Positions 1 to 8,245 of a DNA stretch of 64,000 nt are shown here, piece by piece; position 1 is the first letter of the stretch, and the number at the start of each line of letters is the position of its first letter. The notes beneath the pieces are model-generated. The model was not told where the DNA came from and did no database searches. It worked only from the letters and a program-made list of their open reading frames with translations. Position numbers and translations under genes: made by a program. Source of the DNA: Poriferisodalis sp022821985 (GTDB lineage Bacteria > Actinomycetota > Acidimicrobiia > Acidimicrobiales > Poriferisodalaceae). The stretch covers positions 1,054,001-1,118,000 of the forward strand of contig NZ_OZ244781.1 of assembly GCF_965219595.1 (NCBI RefSeq), read 5' to 3'.

Positions 1-1014
1 CGAGGCCCGCAGCGGCAAGCCGTAACGGCGCGCCAGCTGGCCGCTGATGATCGTGGCCTTCACGTACTCGGGCGTGCCGAATGCCGGAGCACCCGACCGC
101 ATGTCGACGTTCGAGGTGAAGCTGCCGTAGACAACCGGCACGCCGGGGTTCACGAGCTGCGCCAGCGTGATGCCGGCGAGCGCTTCGGCGTTCTGCAGGG
201 TGAGCGCGCCGGCGATCGTGACCGGCGCCATCGCCCCCGCCAGGGTGAACGGCGTGTACACGACCGGCTGACCGTGGCGGGCCAGCTCGATGGCGCCCTC
301 CAGCATCGGTTTGTCGTACACGAGCGGCGAGTTCGCATTGACGACCGTGTGGATGGACGGCTCGCGCAGCAGCGTCTCATGGTCGATGCCGCGGGCGATG
401 CGGGCGATCTCGATGGCGTCGCTGACACGGGTGCGGCCCAGCGAGTAGCAGAACCCGGGCTTGGTGGACAGGGTGTACATCGCCGACACCGCGTCGAGGT
501 GACGGGTGCGCACCTTGAGATCGATCGGCTCGACGGAGTGGCCGGTGCACGTGTCCGCGGCGTCGAGCGATTGCTGCAGGCGCAGCATGTTGCAGAAGTC
601 GACGTAGTTGCCGCTGACCCGACCCCGATCGAGGTCGGACACGTTCGGCGGGCTGCCGACCATGCCGAAGACAACCCAGTCATCGCCGAAGACCACGCTG
701 TTGGCCGGATCGCGGGCGTGCAGGGTGAAGGTCGATGGGGCGAGCGCCACCTGCTCGACGACCATCTCGGGATCGAACCGCACCCGCACGCCGTCGTCGG
801 AGCTGGCGCCCGCCTCGAGCAGGATCTGCACTGCTTCGGGCAGCAGGAAGTTCATGCCGATCTCGGACAGCACGCGCAGCGACGCCTCGTGGATGCGTTC
901 GACTTCGTCGGCGCTGATGAGCTCGACGGGCCGGAAGGTGTTGCGTGCCTGCTGCCGTGGCGCCGCTGCGGCGACTGCGGTCGCGTCCCGGCGTCTACGG
1001 CCTCGACGCGTCAT
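1..1014 (-). CDS. MttB-family (trimethylamine methyltransferase-like) protein, 3' end outside window
   Basis: This is the N-terminal 338 codons of a gene that leaves the window at its left edge. The family comprises cobalamin-dependent methyltransferases that demethylate tertiary or quaternary amines such as trimethylamine or glycine betaine and pass the methyl group to a corrinoid protein; these are usually about 500 residues. The visible C-terminal portion has the family-typical stretch NPGVPVVYGSFTSNVDM followed by RSGAPAFGTPEY. Near the N-terminus, after a basic Ala-rich lead, ISADEVERIHEASLRVLSEIG matches the usual opening helix. I chose the ATG at 1014 because it is the first start in the frame. 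No in-frame TAG occurs, so nothing suggests pyrrolysine in the visible part. A TetR gene lies just upstream on the same strand and may control it. The substrate cannot be decided from this sequence. Confidence 0.85.
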   Translation of the reverse strand, partial: MTRRGRRRRDATAVAAAAPRQQARNTFRPVELISADEVERIHEASLRVLSEIGMNFLLPEAVQILLEAGASSDDGVRVRFDPEMVVEQVALAPSTFTLHARDPANSVVFGDDWVVFGMVGSPPNVSDLDRGRVSGNYVDFCNMLRLQQSLDAADTCTGHSVEPIDLKVRTRHLDAVSAMYTLSTKPGFCYSLGRTRVSDAIEIARIARGIDHETLLREPSIHTVVNANSPLVYDKPMLEGAIELARHGQPVVYTPFTLAGAMAPVTIAGALTLQNAEALAGITLAQLVNPGVPVVYGSFTSNVDMRSGAPAFGTPEYVKATIISGQLARRYGLPLRAS

Positions 1015-1132
1015 CGTCGCTTTGCCGCTGAGGGGCTCTGACTCTCAAGCCTGGGCTCACTGGGCCGCACCGTACGGTCCTGTCTGGATCAGGTCAATAT
1101 GAACAAGATGCACGTTGCGCAATAACTGAATG

Positions 1133-1735
1133 TCAGAGGCGCAACCCGGCCAAGATGGCCGCTCGCTCGTCATCGGTCGGCGGGCGCCCCACGTAGATCT
1201 CGAAGTAGTACGTGAGCGCTTCGATGCGGGCATCCATCGGCTCATTGACCTCGAGTTCGTACCAGCCCATCTGCAGGAAGTAAATCGTGCGCGCACGGTG
1301 AAGTCTCATGACCGGGTCGCTCACCTCGGCCGCGAGCATCTCCACGCACGCATTCACCCGCCGCTCGTCGGTGGCTCTCAGCTTCTGCCACAGCTCAGGA
1401 TTGCTACGGCCCCAATTACGCACGGCCACCTCGAGGCGCGGGTCGAAGCGTTCCATCCCCAGCCAGCAGCGCATCAATGCGACGTACCTGTCGACGATGC
1501 TGCCCTCGAGCGTCGCGGCCCGGATGATCGAACCTGAGTTGGTCTCCTCCCACACCTCGAGCAGACGGTTGAGCAGGGCTTCGTGGTTCTCGAAGTGCCA
1601 GTAGAAGCTGCCCCGGGTGACGCCGAGCCGCTTGGCGAGCGGCAGGATCTTGACAGCACCGATGCCGTCGGAAACGAGCACCTCCAGTGCGGCCGCCACC
1701 CAGTCATCGGCGCTCAGGCGTGCCCGTTGAGCCAT
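1133..1735 (-). CDS. TetR-family transcriptional regulator
   Basis: The 200-residue product has a TetR layout: an N-terminal helix-turn-helix at about residues 10-55, with the recognition-helix stretch LGVTRGSFYWHFENHEALL, followed by a divergent all-helical ligand-binding domain. It reads toward the MttB-family gene, whose start is about 118 bp downstream, so the two could be co-transcribed. It is also divergent from the MerR-MenF fusion gene, with 117 bp between the starts, and that gap holds a perfect palindrome at 1814-1831. The effector is unknown. The family assignment is secure; the target operon is an inference from position. Confidence 0.92.
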   Translation of the reverse strand: MAQRARLSADDWVAAALEVLVSDGIGAVKILPLAKRLGVTRGSFYWHFENHEALLNRLLEVWEETNSGSIIRAATLEGSIVDRYVALMRCWLGMERFDPRLEVAVRNWGRSNPELWQKLRATDERRVNACVEMLAAEVSDPVMRLHRARTIYFLQMGWYELEVNEPMDARIEALTYYFEIYVGRPPTDDERAAILAGLRL

Positions 1736-1813
1736 CGGACCACCCTATCCAGCGACCTGCCGGTCGGTAATTGGGGGAGCGAGAGCCGCTGCGGATGGAC
1801 AGAGCGGGCACTC

Positions 1814-1831
1814 TGGGAGTTATCACTCCCA
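1814..1831. promoter_or_regulatory. Perfect inverted repeat in the tetR/menF divergent promoter region
   Basis: TGGGAGT, four spacer bases, ACTCCCA: an 18-bp perfect palindrome ending 21 bp before the GTG start of the MerR-isochorismate synthase fusion. Its placement between two divergent genes, one TetR and one carrying a MerR domain, makes it a candidate operator for either. Which protein binds is not decidable from the sequence. Confidence 0.5.
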
Positions 1832-1852
1832 TAATGCGCCTACGCTGAAGGC

Positions 1853-4141
1853 GTGCGAGTGGAGGAGCTGGCGTCGACGCATGAGGTGAGCGTCGACACC
1901 GTGCGCTATTACCAGAAGATCGGGCTGCTGCACCCGCCTGCACGCCAAGGGCGCATGGCGCGCTACGACGACAGTCATGCGCGGCGGCTCGGCGAGATCC
2001 GGCGCCTGTCCGCGGCGGGCTTCTCTCTGGCGCAGATCCGCCAGCTCGGCGACGGCGGCGACGACCCGATGCTGGTCGCGCTCGGCGCACGCCACGGCGA
2101 CACCCTGACCTTCGAGGAGCTGGTGCGCCAGTCCGGGCTCGACGAAGAACTGGTGCGGCTCGCGACCGACACCGGCCTCGTGCGGCCGTTGCGCACCTCC
2201 GCCGACGGTGCCGATGGCGCGCCCGAGGCTGCCAGCGGTGCCGCCGGTGCCAGCGAGGCGGCGGACGGCGAGGGTGCCATAGCCGGCACGCTCTACAGCA
2301 CCGGCGCACTGACGATGCTGCGCGCGGCGACGGAGCTGCTCGCCGCCGAGATGCCGCTCGACGATCTCATCGGCCTCGCGCTGCGGCACGCATCGAACAT
2401 GGAAGCTGTCGCCGCGGATGCGGTCGGGCTGTTCGCCGACCGCTTCGCCGACGTGCCTACTGCACAGCGCGCCGACCTGGCTGCTCGCCTGATTCCGCTG
2501 GTCACCGATCTGGTGGCGCAGCACTTCCGCGAGTCACTCGTCGAGCACGCCACCGAGCGCATCCTGGCCGGCGACATCGACGATGAGCCGGCTCGTTCCG
2601 ATGCGATGGCAACCGGTTCGCCGAACGCCCGGTCCGCAGGGGATTCGGGACGCCGCACCTCAGCGGGGTTGCGTACCCGGACTGCTGTGACGCTGGAATG
2701 CCGGGAGCTGTCCGGCGAGCTGGATCCGCTGGCAGTGTTTGCGGCATCCGACGCGCACCAGCGCGTGTACTGGGCGTGTCCCGACGGCGACTTGGAATTC
2801 TGTGCGCTCGGCAGCGCCTTCGACGCCACCGCCGAGGCCGACGCCGACCGTTTCGCCTCTGTCGCCGACACGCTGAGCCTGCTGGACGTCACCATGAGCG
2901 GTGACAGCGGTCACCCGATCGGGCCGCTGGCCGTGGGCGGCTTCTCGTTCCGTCCCGAGGCACCCGCGGCAGGTTCGGTGTGGGCGCCATTCGGCACCGG
3001 CTGCCTGACCGTGCCCGAAGTGCTCGTCGTGCGCCGGGGCGGCCAGTCGTGGCTGACCTCGGTGCCCGGTGCCCCCGTCTGGCCGGTGATGGTTGCATCA
3101 CGGTCGGGAGTCGGGGGGGCATGTGCCACCTGCGGCGCGGCTGACGGCAGCGGAGTCTGCGGCCTCGCCGCTGCCGCCGGTGCGCCCGGCGCGGACTGCG
3201 CCCGGGATGACATGACCGTGCGAGGCGACGCCGGCGGCGATCTCACCGGCGCAGCCGCTCGCAGCCTGGCCGATCCTGAACTCGAAGCGGGGCCCGCGAG
3301 CGATCTGAATGCGGCAGCGCTGGCCGTGCTCGGCGAGAGCTATCGAGCCGACGACAGCTACACCGACCTGGTGCGGCGTGCTCTCGGCAGGATCGCCGAA
3401 GGCGGGCTGGACAAGGTCGTGACGGCGCGGGAGCTGCGCATCGCGTCGGGGCTCGAGCCCATCGCGGTGCTCAACCGCCTGCGGTCGCGTTACCCGTCCT
3501 GCGTCACGTTCGCGTTCGGACGCGGGGCGCAGACGTTCTTCGGCGCCACGCCCGAACAGCTGGTGCACTTCGACGGTCTGCGGCTGCAGACCGACGCGCT
3601 GGCCGGTTCAGGCGCCCGTGTCGGCGATCCAGCGCGGGACGCCGATCTCGCGGCCGAACTGCAACGCGATCCCAAGGAGCTGACCGAGCACGCGATCGTG
3701 GTCACCGATGTGCGCGACACGCTGCGTGCGTGCGGCGCGGCACTCGACGCCCCCTCGCCGACCCGCGTCATGGAACTGCGGCGCATCATGCATCTGCACA
3801 CGCCGATCAGCGGGCGCGTCCCCGCGGGCACAACGGTGCTGGAGCTCGCGAGTGCACTGCACCCGACGGCAGCGGTTGCCGGTCTCCCGCGGCGCGTCGC
3901 CCGCGACTGGATCTCAGAGCACGAGGGTTTCGAGCGCGGTTGGTACGCAGCTCCGGTCGGCTGGACGACGCTGGACGGACGCGGCGAGTTCCGCGTCGCG
4001 CTGCGCTGCGCGCTGACCGGTCCCGCCGAGACCCGGCTGTTCGCCGGCGGCGGCATCGTGGAGGGCGCAGAGCCCGATGCCGAGCTGACCGAGACCAACA
4101 TCAAGCTCGAAGCCCTCCTGTACGCACTCGAGGGCGACTGA
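1853..4141 (+). CDS. menF: MerR-type DNA-binding domain fused to isochorismate synthase (MenF/EntC-like)
   Basis: One uninterrupted 762-residue frame. Residues 1-70 form a MerR helix-turn-helix (ASTHEVSVDTVRYYQKIGLL, then RYDDSHARRLGEIRRL), and residues 80-240 look like a MerR-type helical extension. From about residue 265 on it is a chorismate-binding enzyme, with DKVVTARELRI, FAFGRGAQTFFGATPEQLV, LQTDALAGS, LHPTAAVAGLPR and the C-terminal FAGGGIVEGAEPDAELTETN, all typical of isochorismate synthases that commit chorismate to menaquinone. It is followed 8 bp later by menD. The start is GTG at 1853. An internal ATG at 2606 (residue 252) could start a separate enzyme of about 511 residues, closer to the usual size, so the catalytic part might also be made alone. 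A regulator domain on this enzyme is unusual. Confidence 0.88.
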   Translation: MRVEELASTHEVSVDTVRYYQKIGLLHPPARQGRMARYDDSHARRLGEIRRLSAAGFSLAQIRQLGDGGDDPMLVALGARHGDTLTFEELVRQSGLDEELVRLATDTGLVRPLRTSADGADGAPEAASGAAGASEAADGEGAIAGTLYSTGALTMLRAATELLAAEMPLDDLIGLALRHASNMEAVAADAVGLFADRFADVPTAQRADLAARLIPLVTDLVAQHFRESLVEHATERILAGDIDDEPARSDAMATGSPNARSAGDSGRRTSAGLRTRTAVTLECRELSGELDPLAVFAASDAHQRVYWACPDGDLEFCALGSAFDATAEADADRFASVADTLSLLDVTMSGDSGHPIGPLAVGGFSFRPEAPAAGSVWAPFGTGCLTVPEVLVVRRGGQSWLTSVPGAPVWPVMVASRSGVGGACATCGAADGSGVCGLAAAAGAPGADCARDDMTVRGDAGGDLTGAAARSLADPELEAGPASDLNAAALAVLGESYRADDSYTDLVRRALGRIAEGGLDKVVTARELRIASGLEPIAVLNRLRSRYPSCVTFAFGRGAQTFFGATPEQLVHFDGLRLQTDALAGSGARVGDPARDADLAAELQRDPKELTEHAIVVTDVRDTLRACGAALDAPSPTRVMELRRIMHLHTPISGRVPAGTTVLELASALHPTAAVAGLPRRVARDWISEHEGFERGWYAAPVGWTTLDGRGEFRVALRCALTGPAETRLFAGGGIVEGAEPDAELTETNIKLEALLYALEGD

Positions 4142-4149
4142 GCGGCGGC

Positions 4150-4713
4150 ATGCAGATCTCCGACGACGATGCTGCCTATTCGGCGTGCCGCTCGCTGTGC
4201 GAGGGTCTCGTGGGCGCGGGCATCACCGATGCGGTGGTATCGCCGGGCTCACGATCGATGCCGCTGGCACTCACCGTCGATGCCACCACCGGGCTGCGCA
4301 CGTGGGTCCGGATCGACGAGCGATCGGCCGGGTACTTCGCGCTCGGGCTGGCCAAGGGCTCGGGAAGGCCCGTGCTGCTGGTGTGCACGTCAGGCACTGC
4401 GGCGGCCAACTACCTGCCGGCGGTGGTCGAGGCGCACTATTCCTGCGTGCCGCTGGTGGTGCTGACCGCGGACCGGCCGCCAGAGCTGCGGGGCTGGGGA
4501 GCGGGGCAGACCATCGATCAGCACGGGCTGTATGGCAGCCACGTGCGCTGGTTCTGCGAGACGCCGGTGCCCTCGGAGTTGCCGGTTGATCAGGCGGTGC
4601 GGTGGTTCGGCGTCGCCGCTGCCCGGGCGGTGGAGCAGGCGACCGGCTCGAACCCTGGTCCCGTGCACCTCAATATGCCGTTTCGGGAGCCCCTGGAGCC
4701 GCTGCCGTGCTGA
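4150..4713 (+). CDS. menD: MenD N-terminal half (SEPHCHC synthase, PYR domain), separated by a frame break
   Basis: MenD is a thiamin-diphosphate enzyme joining isochorismate and 2-oxoglutarate to give SEPHCHC. This frame encodes 187 residues equivalent to the N-terminal domain: VVSPGSRSMPLALTVD, the activating glutamate in RIDERSAGYFALGLAKGSG, CTSGTAAANYLPAVVEA, TADRPPELRGWGAGQTIDQ and GPVHLNMPFREPL. It stops with TGA at 4711-4713, close to the domain boundary. The rest of the enzyme continues in another frame from a GTG at 4707, giving a GTGCTGA overlap. Together the halves make about 568 residues, a normal MenD length. This is either a sequencing or natural frameshift, or a genuine two-polypeptide MenD. 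The start ATG lies 8 bp after menF. Confidence 0.85.
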   Translation: MQISDDDAAYSACRSLCEGLVGAGITDAVVSPGSRSMPLALTVDATTGLRTWVRIDERSAGYFALGLAKGSGRPVLLVCTSGTAAANYLPAVVEAHYSCVPLVVLTADRPPELRGWGAGQTIDQHGLYGSHVRWFCETPVPSELPVDQAVRWFGVAAARAVEQATGSNPGPVHLNMPFREPLEPLPC

Positions 4714-5852
4714 GCGAGTGGGCGGCGGCGCACGAGCGAGGGGTGGTGGTGGCCGGACCCATGTGGGATGGGGACCGGTGGGCGGACGCAGTGGCGGAGT
4801 TCTGCCGGGCCTCTGGGTGGCCGCTGCTGGCCGAGCCGTGCTCGCAGCTGCGGCGTCAGCTGGACGGGGTGGTGGTGAACGACCATCACGACCTGCTGCT
4901 GCGCACGCCGTGGGCCGACGCCGAGCCGCCCGATGCGGTTCTGCGCATCGGCGGCGCGCCGACATGCAAGCCGCTGCGGCTGTGGATCGAGCGGCACCGC
5001 CCGGCGTTCGCATTCGTCGATCCGGCCAGCACCTGGACCGATGGGAGCTTCAGCGTCTCGCTGCACTTGACGATCGGGCCGGAGGCCGTGACCGATACGG
5101 CCCGCACGCTGTTGTCGCCGGAGTCCGGATGGGCGCAGCGGTGGGCCGATGCGGATGCACGTGCCGCCGCGGCAATCGACGGCCTGCTCGACGCTGAACC
5201 GTTGCTGGAAGCCGGCGTGGCTCGCCAGTTGGGGCGCAGCCTTCCGGCGGGTCACGCGCTGTATGTGTCGAACTCGATGCCGGTGCGCGACATCGATTCG
5301 TACTTGCGAGCCCGCGCCGAGCCGCTGGCAGTGCACGCCAACCGAGGTGCGAGCGGCATCGACGGCGTGATCTCCGCTGCGACCGGCGTGGCAGCGTCGG
5401 GAACCCCGACCGCGGTGCTGGTCGGCGACCTGGCATTCCGTCACGATCTCGGCGGGCTCGTGGGAGCGTTCGACACTGTGCCAGCCACCCATGGCGGGTC
5501 TGGCGGGCTGGATCTCACCGTGGTGGTCGTGGACAACGGCGGCGGCACGATCTTCTCGTTCCTGCCTGCCTACGGGGTCATCGACCCCGGAGCGTTCGAC
5601 CGTCTGCTGACGACGCCACCTGAACGCAGCAGCGCGGAGCTGGCGAGCGGACTCTCCGCGGCCATGGGCTTCGAGCACCACCACATCGGCTCGTGTGACG
5701 AGCTGCATGCGCTGCTGGCCGCTCCCGGGTCGAATCGAGGCGTGCGCGTCATCACGATCGATGTCGACGCGGACGCAAACCGGGATCAGCACCGGCGCCT
5801 GGCCGACGCAGTCGCGGCGGCAGTCCGGGGCGCAGAGCCCCGCTCGCAGTAA
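4707..5852 (+). CDS. menD: MenD C-terminal half (central and ThDP-binding domains)
   Basis: The second MenD segment has about 381 residues when read from the GTG at 4707, which overlaps the stop of the N-terminal half. It carries the central domain (GVVVAGPMW, VLRIGGAPTCKPLRLWIER), the NSMPVRDIDSY and HANRGASGIDG stretches, and the ThDP/Mg motif GDLAFRHDLGGL ending in VVVVDNGGGTIFSFLP. These residues are needed for cofactor binding, so neither half alone would be active. No mutation beyond the frame break is visible, which argues for a recent frameshift, an assembly error, or a translationally coupled split protein. Its stop overlaps the menH start (TAATG). Confidence 0.85.
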   Translation: MLSEWAAAHERGVVVAGPMWDGDRWADAVAEFCRASGWPLLAEPCSQLRRQLDGVVVNDHHDLLLRTPWADAEPPDAVLRIGGAPTCKPLRLWIERHRPAFAFVDPASTWTDGSFSVSLHLTIGPEAVTDTARTLLSPESGWAQRWADADARAAAAIDGLLDAEPLLEAGVARQLGRSLPAGHALYVSNSMPVRDIDSYLRARAEPLAVHANRGASGIDGVISAATGVAASGTPTAVLVGDLAFRHDLGGLVGAFDTVPATHGGSGGLDLTVVVVDNGGGTIFSFLPAYGVIDPGAFDRLLTTPPERSSAELASGLSAAMGFEHHHIGSCDELHALLAAPGSNRGVRVITIDVDADANRDQHRRLADAVAAAVRGAEPRSQ

Positions 5853-6658
5853 TGCCGCTGTCGGAACCGTTGCAGCTCGCCGCTGAGGTCACCGGCAGCG
5901 GCGAGCCGGTCATCGTCGTCCACGGATTCACCGGCAGTGCCGAGGCGATGGCACCGCTGGTGGAACGGCTGGACGACTGGCGGTGCATCGCCGTGGACCT
6001 GGGCGGCCACGGCCGCAGCCCTTCCCCCGCCGACCTCGCGCCCTACAGCGTCGAGGCCATGGCAGCGTCAGTGGCCGTACTCGCGACTGGCCTAGATGGC
6101 GGGCCGTGCCACGTTGTCGGTTACTCCATGGGCGGCCGCGTGGCACTTGCGCTGGCCGCCACGTACCCGGAGATCTGCAGGTCGCTGACGCTCATCAGCG
6201 CCACCGCCGGGATCGCGGATGCCTCGGAACGGGCACAGCGCCGCCGGGCCGATGAGGCACTCGCCGGTCGGATCGACGAATACGGCCTGGCCCGCTTCGT
6301 GGACGAGTGGATGGGCCTGCCGATGTGGGATCCGCTCCGGGCGAGTCTCGGCCCCGAGGCGTGGCAGGCGTCCATCGATCAGCGCCTGCGCTCCGATCCC
6401 ACCGGGCTGGCGAACTCGCTGCGTGCCGCCGGAACGGGCTCGATGATGCCGCTCTGGGATCGCTTGGGCGCCCTCGACGTACCGACGCTGCTCATGTGCG
6501 GCGAGCTGGACACCAAGTTCGTCGCCATCGGCCACGAGATGAACGGCCTGCTGCCCGCCAGCGAGCTGATCGTGTTGGCCGGCGCGGGCCACGCCGCGCA
6601 CCTCGAAGTGCCCGACGATTGCGCCACGGCGATCCGTCGGCACCTCGACGCGTACTGA
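5852..6658 (+). CDS. menH: MenH-like alpha/beta hydrolase (SHCHC synthase)
   Basis: A 268-residue alpha/beta-hydrolase. The oxyanion-hole region is VIVVHGFTGS, the nucleophile elbow is GYSMGGRVALALA (Ser as nucleophile), and the C-terminal acid and histidine are in CGELDTKF and GAGHAAHLEVP. MenH removes pyruvate from SEPHCHC to give SHCHC. The assignment over generic hydrolases comes from the directly overlapping MenD gene (TAATG) and the match of GGHGRSPSP and the C-terminal AGAGHAAHLEVPDD to that family. It converges with cdd, leaving 6 bp between the stops. Confidence 0.88.
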   Translation: MPLSEPLQLAAEVTGSGEPVIVVHGFTGSAEAMAPLVERLDDWRCIAVDLGGHGRSPSPADLAPYSVEAMAASVAVLATGLDGGPCHVVGYSMGGRVALALAATYPEICRSLTLISATAGIADASERAQRRRADEALAGRIDEYGLARFVDEWMGLPMWDPLRASLGPEAWQASIDQRLRSDPTGLANSLRAAGTGSMMPLWDRLGALDVPTLLMCGELDTKFVAIGHEMNGLLPASELIVLAGAGHAAHLEVPDDCATAIRRHLDAY

Positions 6659-6664
6659 GAGCTG

Positions 6665-7072
6665 TCAGTCCTGCGGAAGCGGGAACTCGAATGCGCCGGG
6701 CAACAGCTCGGCAACGGTGGTGTTCTCGTTCACCGCGCAGTCGGGACCGCCTGCTTCGAGCAGCAGTTGGCGGCAGCGACCGCACGGAGCAAGCAGTTCG
6801 CCATCTGCATCGGTGACGGTCACCGCAACCAGGCGGCCTCCCCCACCGCCGTGCAGATCGCAGACCAAGGCGCACTCGGCGCAGAGCGTCAGCCCGTACG
6901 AGGCGTTTTCGACGTTGCAGCCGGTGACGATCCGACCGTCGTCGACGAGGCCTGCCGCGCCCACATGAAAGTTCGAGTACGGCGCATACGCCGTGCGCGA
7001 CGCCTCGTGCGCCCGAGCGCGCAGCTCGGCCCAATCGATGGCCGTGTTGCTTGGCGCTGCGTCGTCTGGCAC
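6665..7072 (-). CDS. cdd: Cytidine deaminase
   Basis: A 135-residue homotetrameric-type cytidine deaminase that converts cytidine or deoxycytidine to the uridine forms. Visible motifs are YAPYSNFHVGAA, the substrate-binding and zinc-binding stretch GCNVENASYGLTLCAE (Cys ligand, catalytic Glu) and the second zinc pair in PCGRCRQLL. The length is typical. It sits on the opposite strand inside the menaquinone cluster and may work with the nucleoside-type ABC importer at 12.9-17.8 kb, though they are not in one operon. The ATG at 7072 gives a complete N-terminus. Confidence 0.95.
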   Translation of the reverse strand: MPDDAAPSNTAIDWAELRARAHEASRTAYAPYSNFHVGAAGLVDDGRIVTGCNVENASYGLTLCAECALVCDLHGGGGGRLVAVTVTDADGELLAPCGRCRQLLLEAGGPDCAVNENTTVAELLPGAFEFPLPQD

Positions 7073-7208
7073 TGGGGCGTGCCTCCCGGCTTAGATGGTC
7101 GATGAGCGTATGGCGTTGCCGTCGGTCGACTGAACAGTGCCATTGCGTCCACCGTGCGCGGGCACCGCACATGCTGACTTGGGGCGGCAGAGCAATAGCG
7201 TTCGGCCA

Positions 7209-8234
7209 GTGCAGGCGACGTTGGCCGAATTCGAGTTGCCGCTGGTCCGGCCGCTGCTGACCGCCCACGGTTCCATCACCGTGCGGCGCGGCATCGAGGT
7301 GCGGGTGGGCGACGACGCGTGCGTGGGCCGGGGCGAGGCGGCGCCCTTGCCGGGGTTCGGCGTGGAGACCTATGACGAGGCGCTTGCCGCTCTGGAGCGC
7401 TGGGCCGACGATCCCGAGGGGGAACCGCCCGCCGAGCCGTGTGCCGCTGCCGCTGTCGAGTCTGCATTGACGCAGCTTGACGCCGAGATCGAAGGGGTCA
7501 CGCTGGCCACGTTGCTCGCAGGAGAGGCGCCCACCCAGCGACGCATCGCGGTGCATGCGCTCGTGTCGGATCTCGATCCTGAAGCTGCGGCGCAGCGTGC
7601 CGCACGTGCCGCTGCGGCGGGCCATCTGGCGGTGAAGCTCAAGGTGGCAGCCCGCGAGCCGAACGGCGGTGCCGACGCATCCGTTGACGGACAGGCGGCG
7701 CGCATCGCCGCGGTGCGACGGGCGCTCCCTGCGGGCGTGGCCCTGCGGCTGGATGCCAATGGGGGATGGGACCGCTCCACGGCGGTGAAGGTGCTGCGAC
7801 GTGTCGGTCATCTCGACATCGAGTTCGTGGAGGAACCGACGCCACAGGCGGCGGACTGGGCGCAGATCAGCCGGACTGTCGGGCTGCCGGTTGCTGCCGA
7901 TGAGCATCTGCGCGACCCGGCGTCGCTCGACCGGCTGGTCGAGGTGGGCGCCATCGAGGTGGCGGTGCTCAAGCCTGCCGTGCTGGGCGGCCCGCATGCC
8001 ACCTACGACTTGGCCCGCCGGGCGGCGATGCGTGGTGTTCGCTCGGTGGTGTCGTCGTTTATCTGCGGGCCTGCGGGGTTGCGGATTGCTCGCGAGACCG
8101 CTGTTGCGGTTGATCCGCATGGAGTGCACGGCATCGGCACTGCGACTTTGTTTGCTGAGGCTTTGCCGGAGGATGTGGTGCCTGCTGGCGGTTATCTGGC
8201 CGTGCCTACTGAGGCTTCTTCTGTGGCTGGTTGA
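7209..8234 (+). CDS. menC: o-Succinylbenzoate synthase
   Basis: A 341-residue member of the enolase superfamily that dehydrates SHCHC to o-succinylbenzoate. The N-terminal capping domain starts VQATLAEFELPLVRPL. The barrel has the catalytic lysine pair in AVKLKV, metal ligands in LRLDANGGW, FVEEPTPQ and AADEHL, and the second-strand lysine in VAVLKPAVLGG. I place the start at GTG 7209 because the family homology begins there; a longer frame opens at 7137 but its first 24 residues look random. The last 200 bases use many T-ending codons, unlike most of the window, and this continues into menE. Confidence 0.9.
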   Translation: MQATLAEFELPLVRPLLTAHGSITVRRGIEVRVGDDACVGRGEAAPLPGFGVETYDEALAALERWADDPEGEPPAEPCAAAAVESALTQLDAEIEGVTLATLLAGEAPTQRRIAVHALVSDLDPEAAAQRAARAAAAGHLAVKLKVAAREPNGGADASVDGQAARIAAVRRALPAGVALRLDANGGWDRSTAVKVLRRVGHLDIEFVEEPTPQAADWAQISRTVGLPVAADEHLRDPASLDRLVEVGAIEVAVLKPAVLGGPHATYDLARRAAMRGVRSVVSSFICGPAGLRIARETAVAVDPHGVHGIGTATLFAEALPEDVVPAGGYLAVPTEASSVAG

Positions 8235-8245
8235 GCTTTTGGCTT

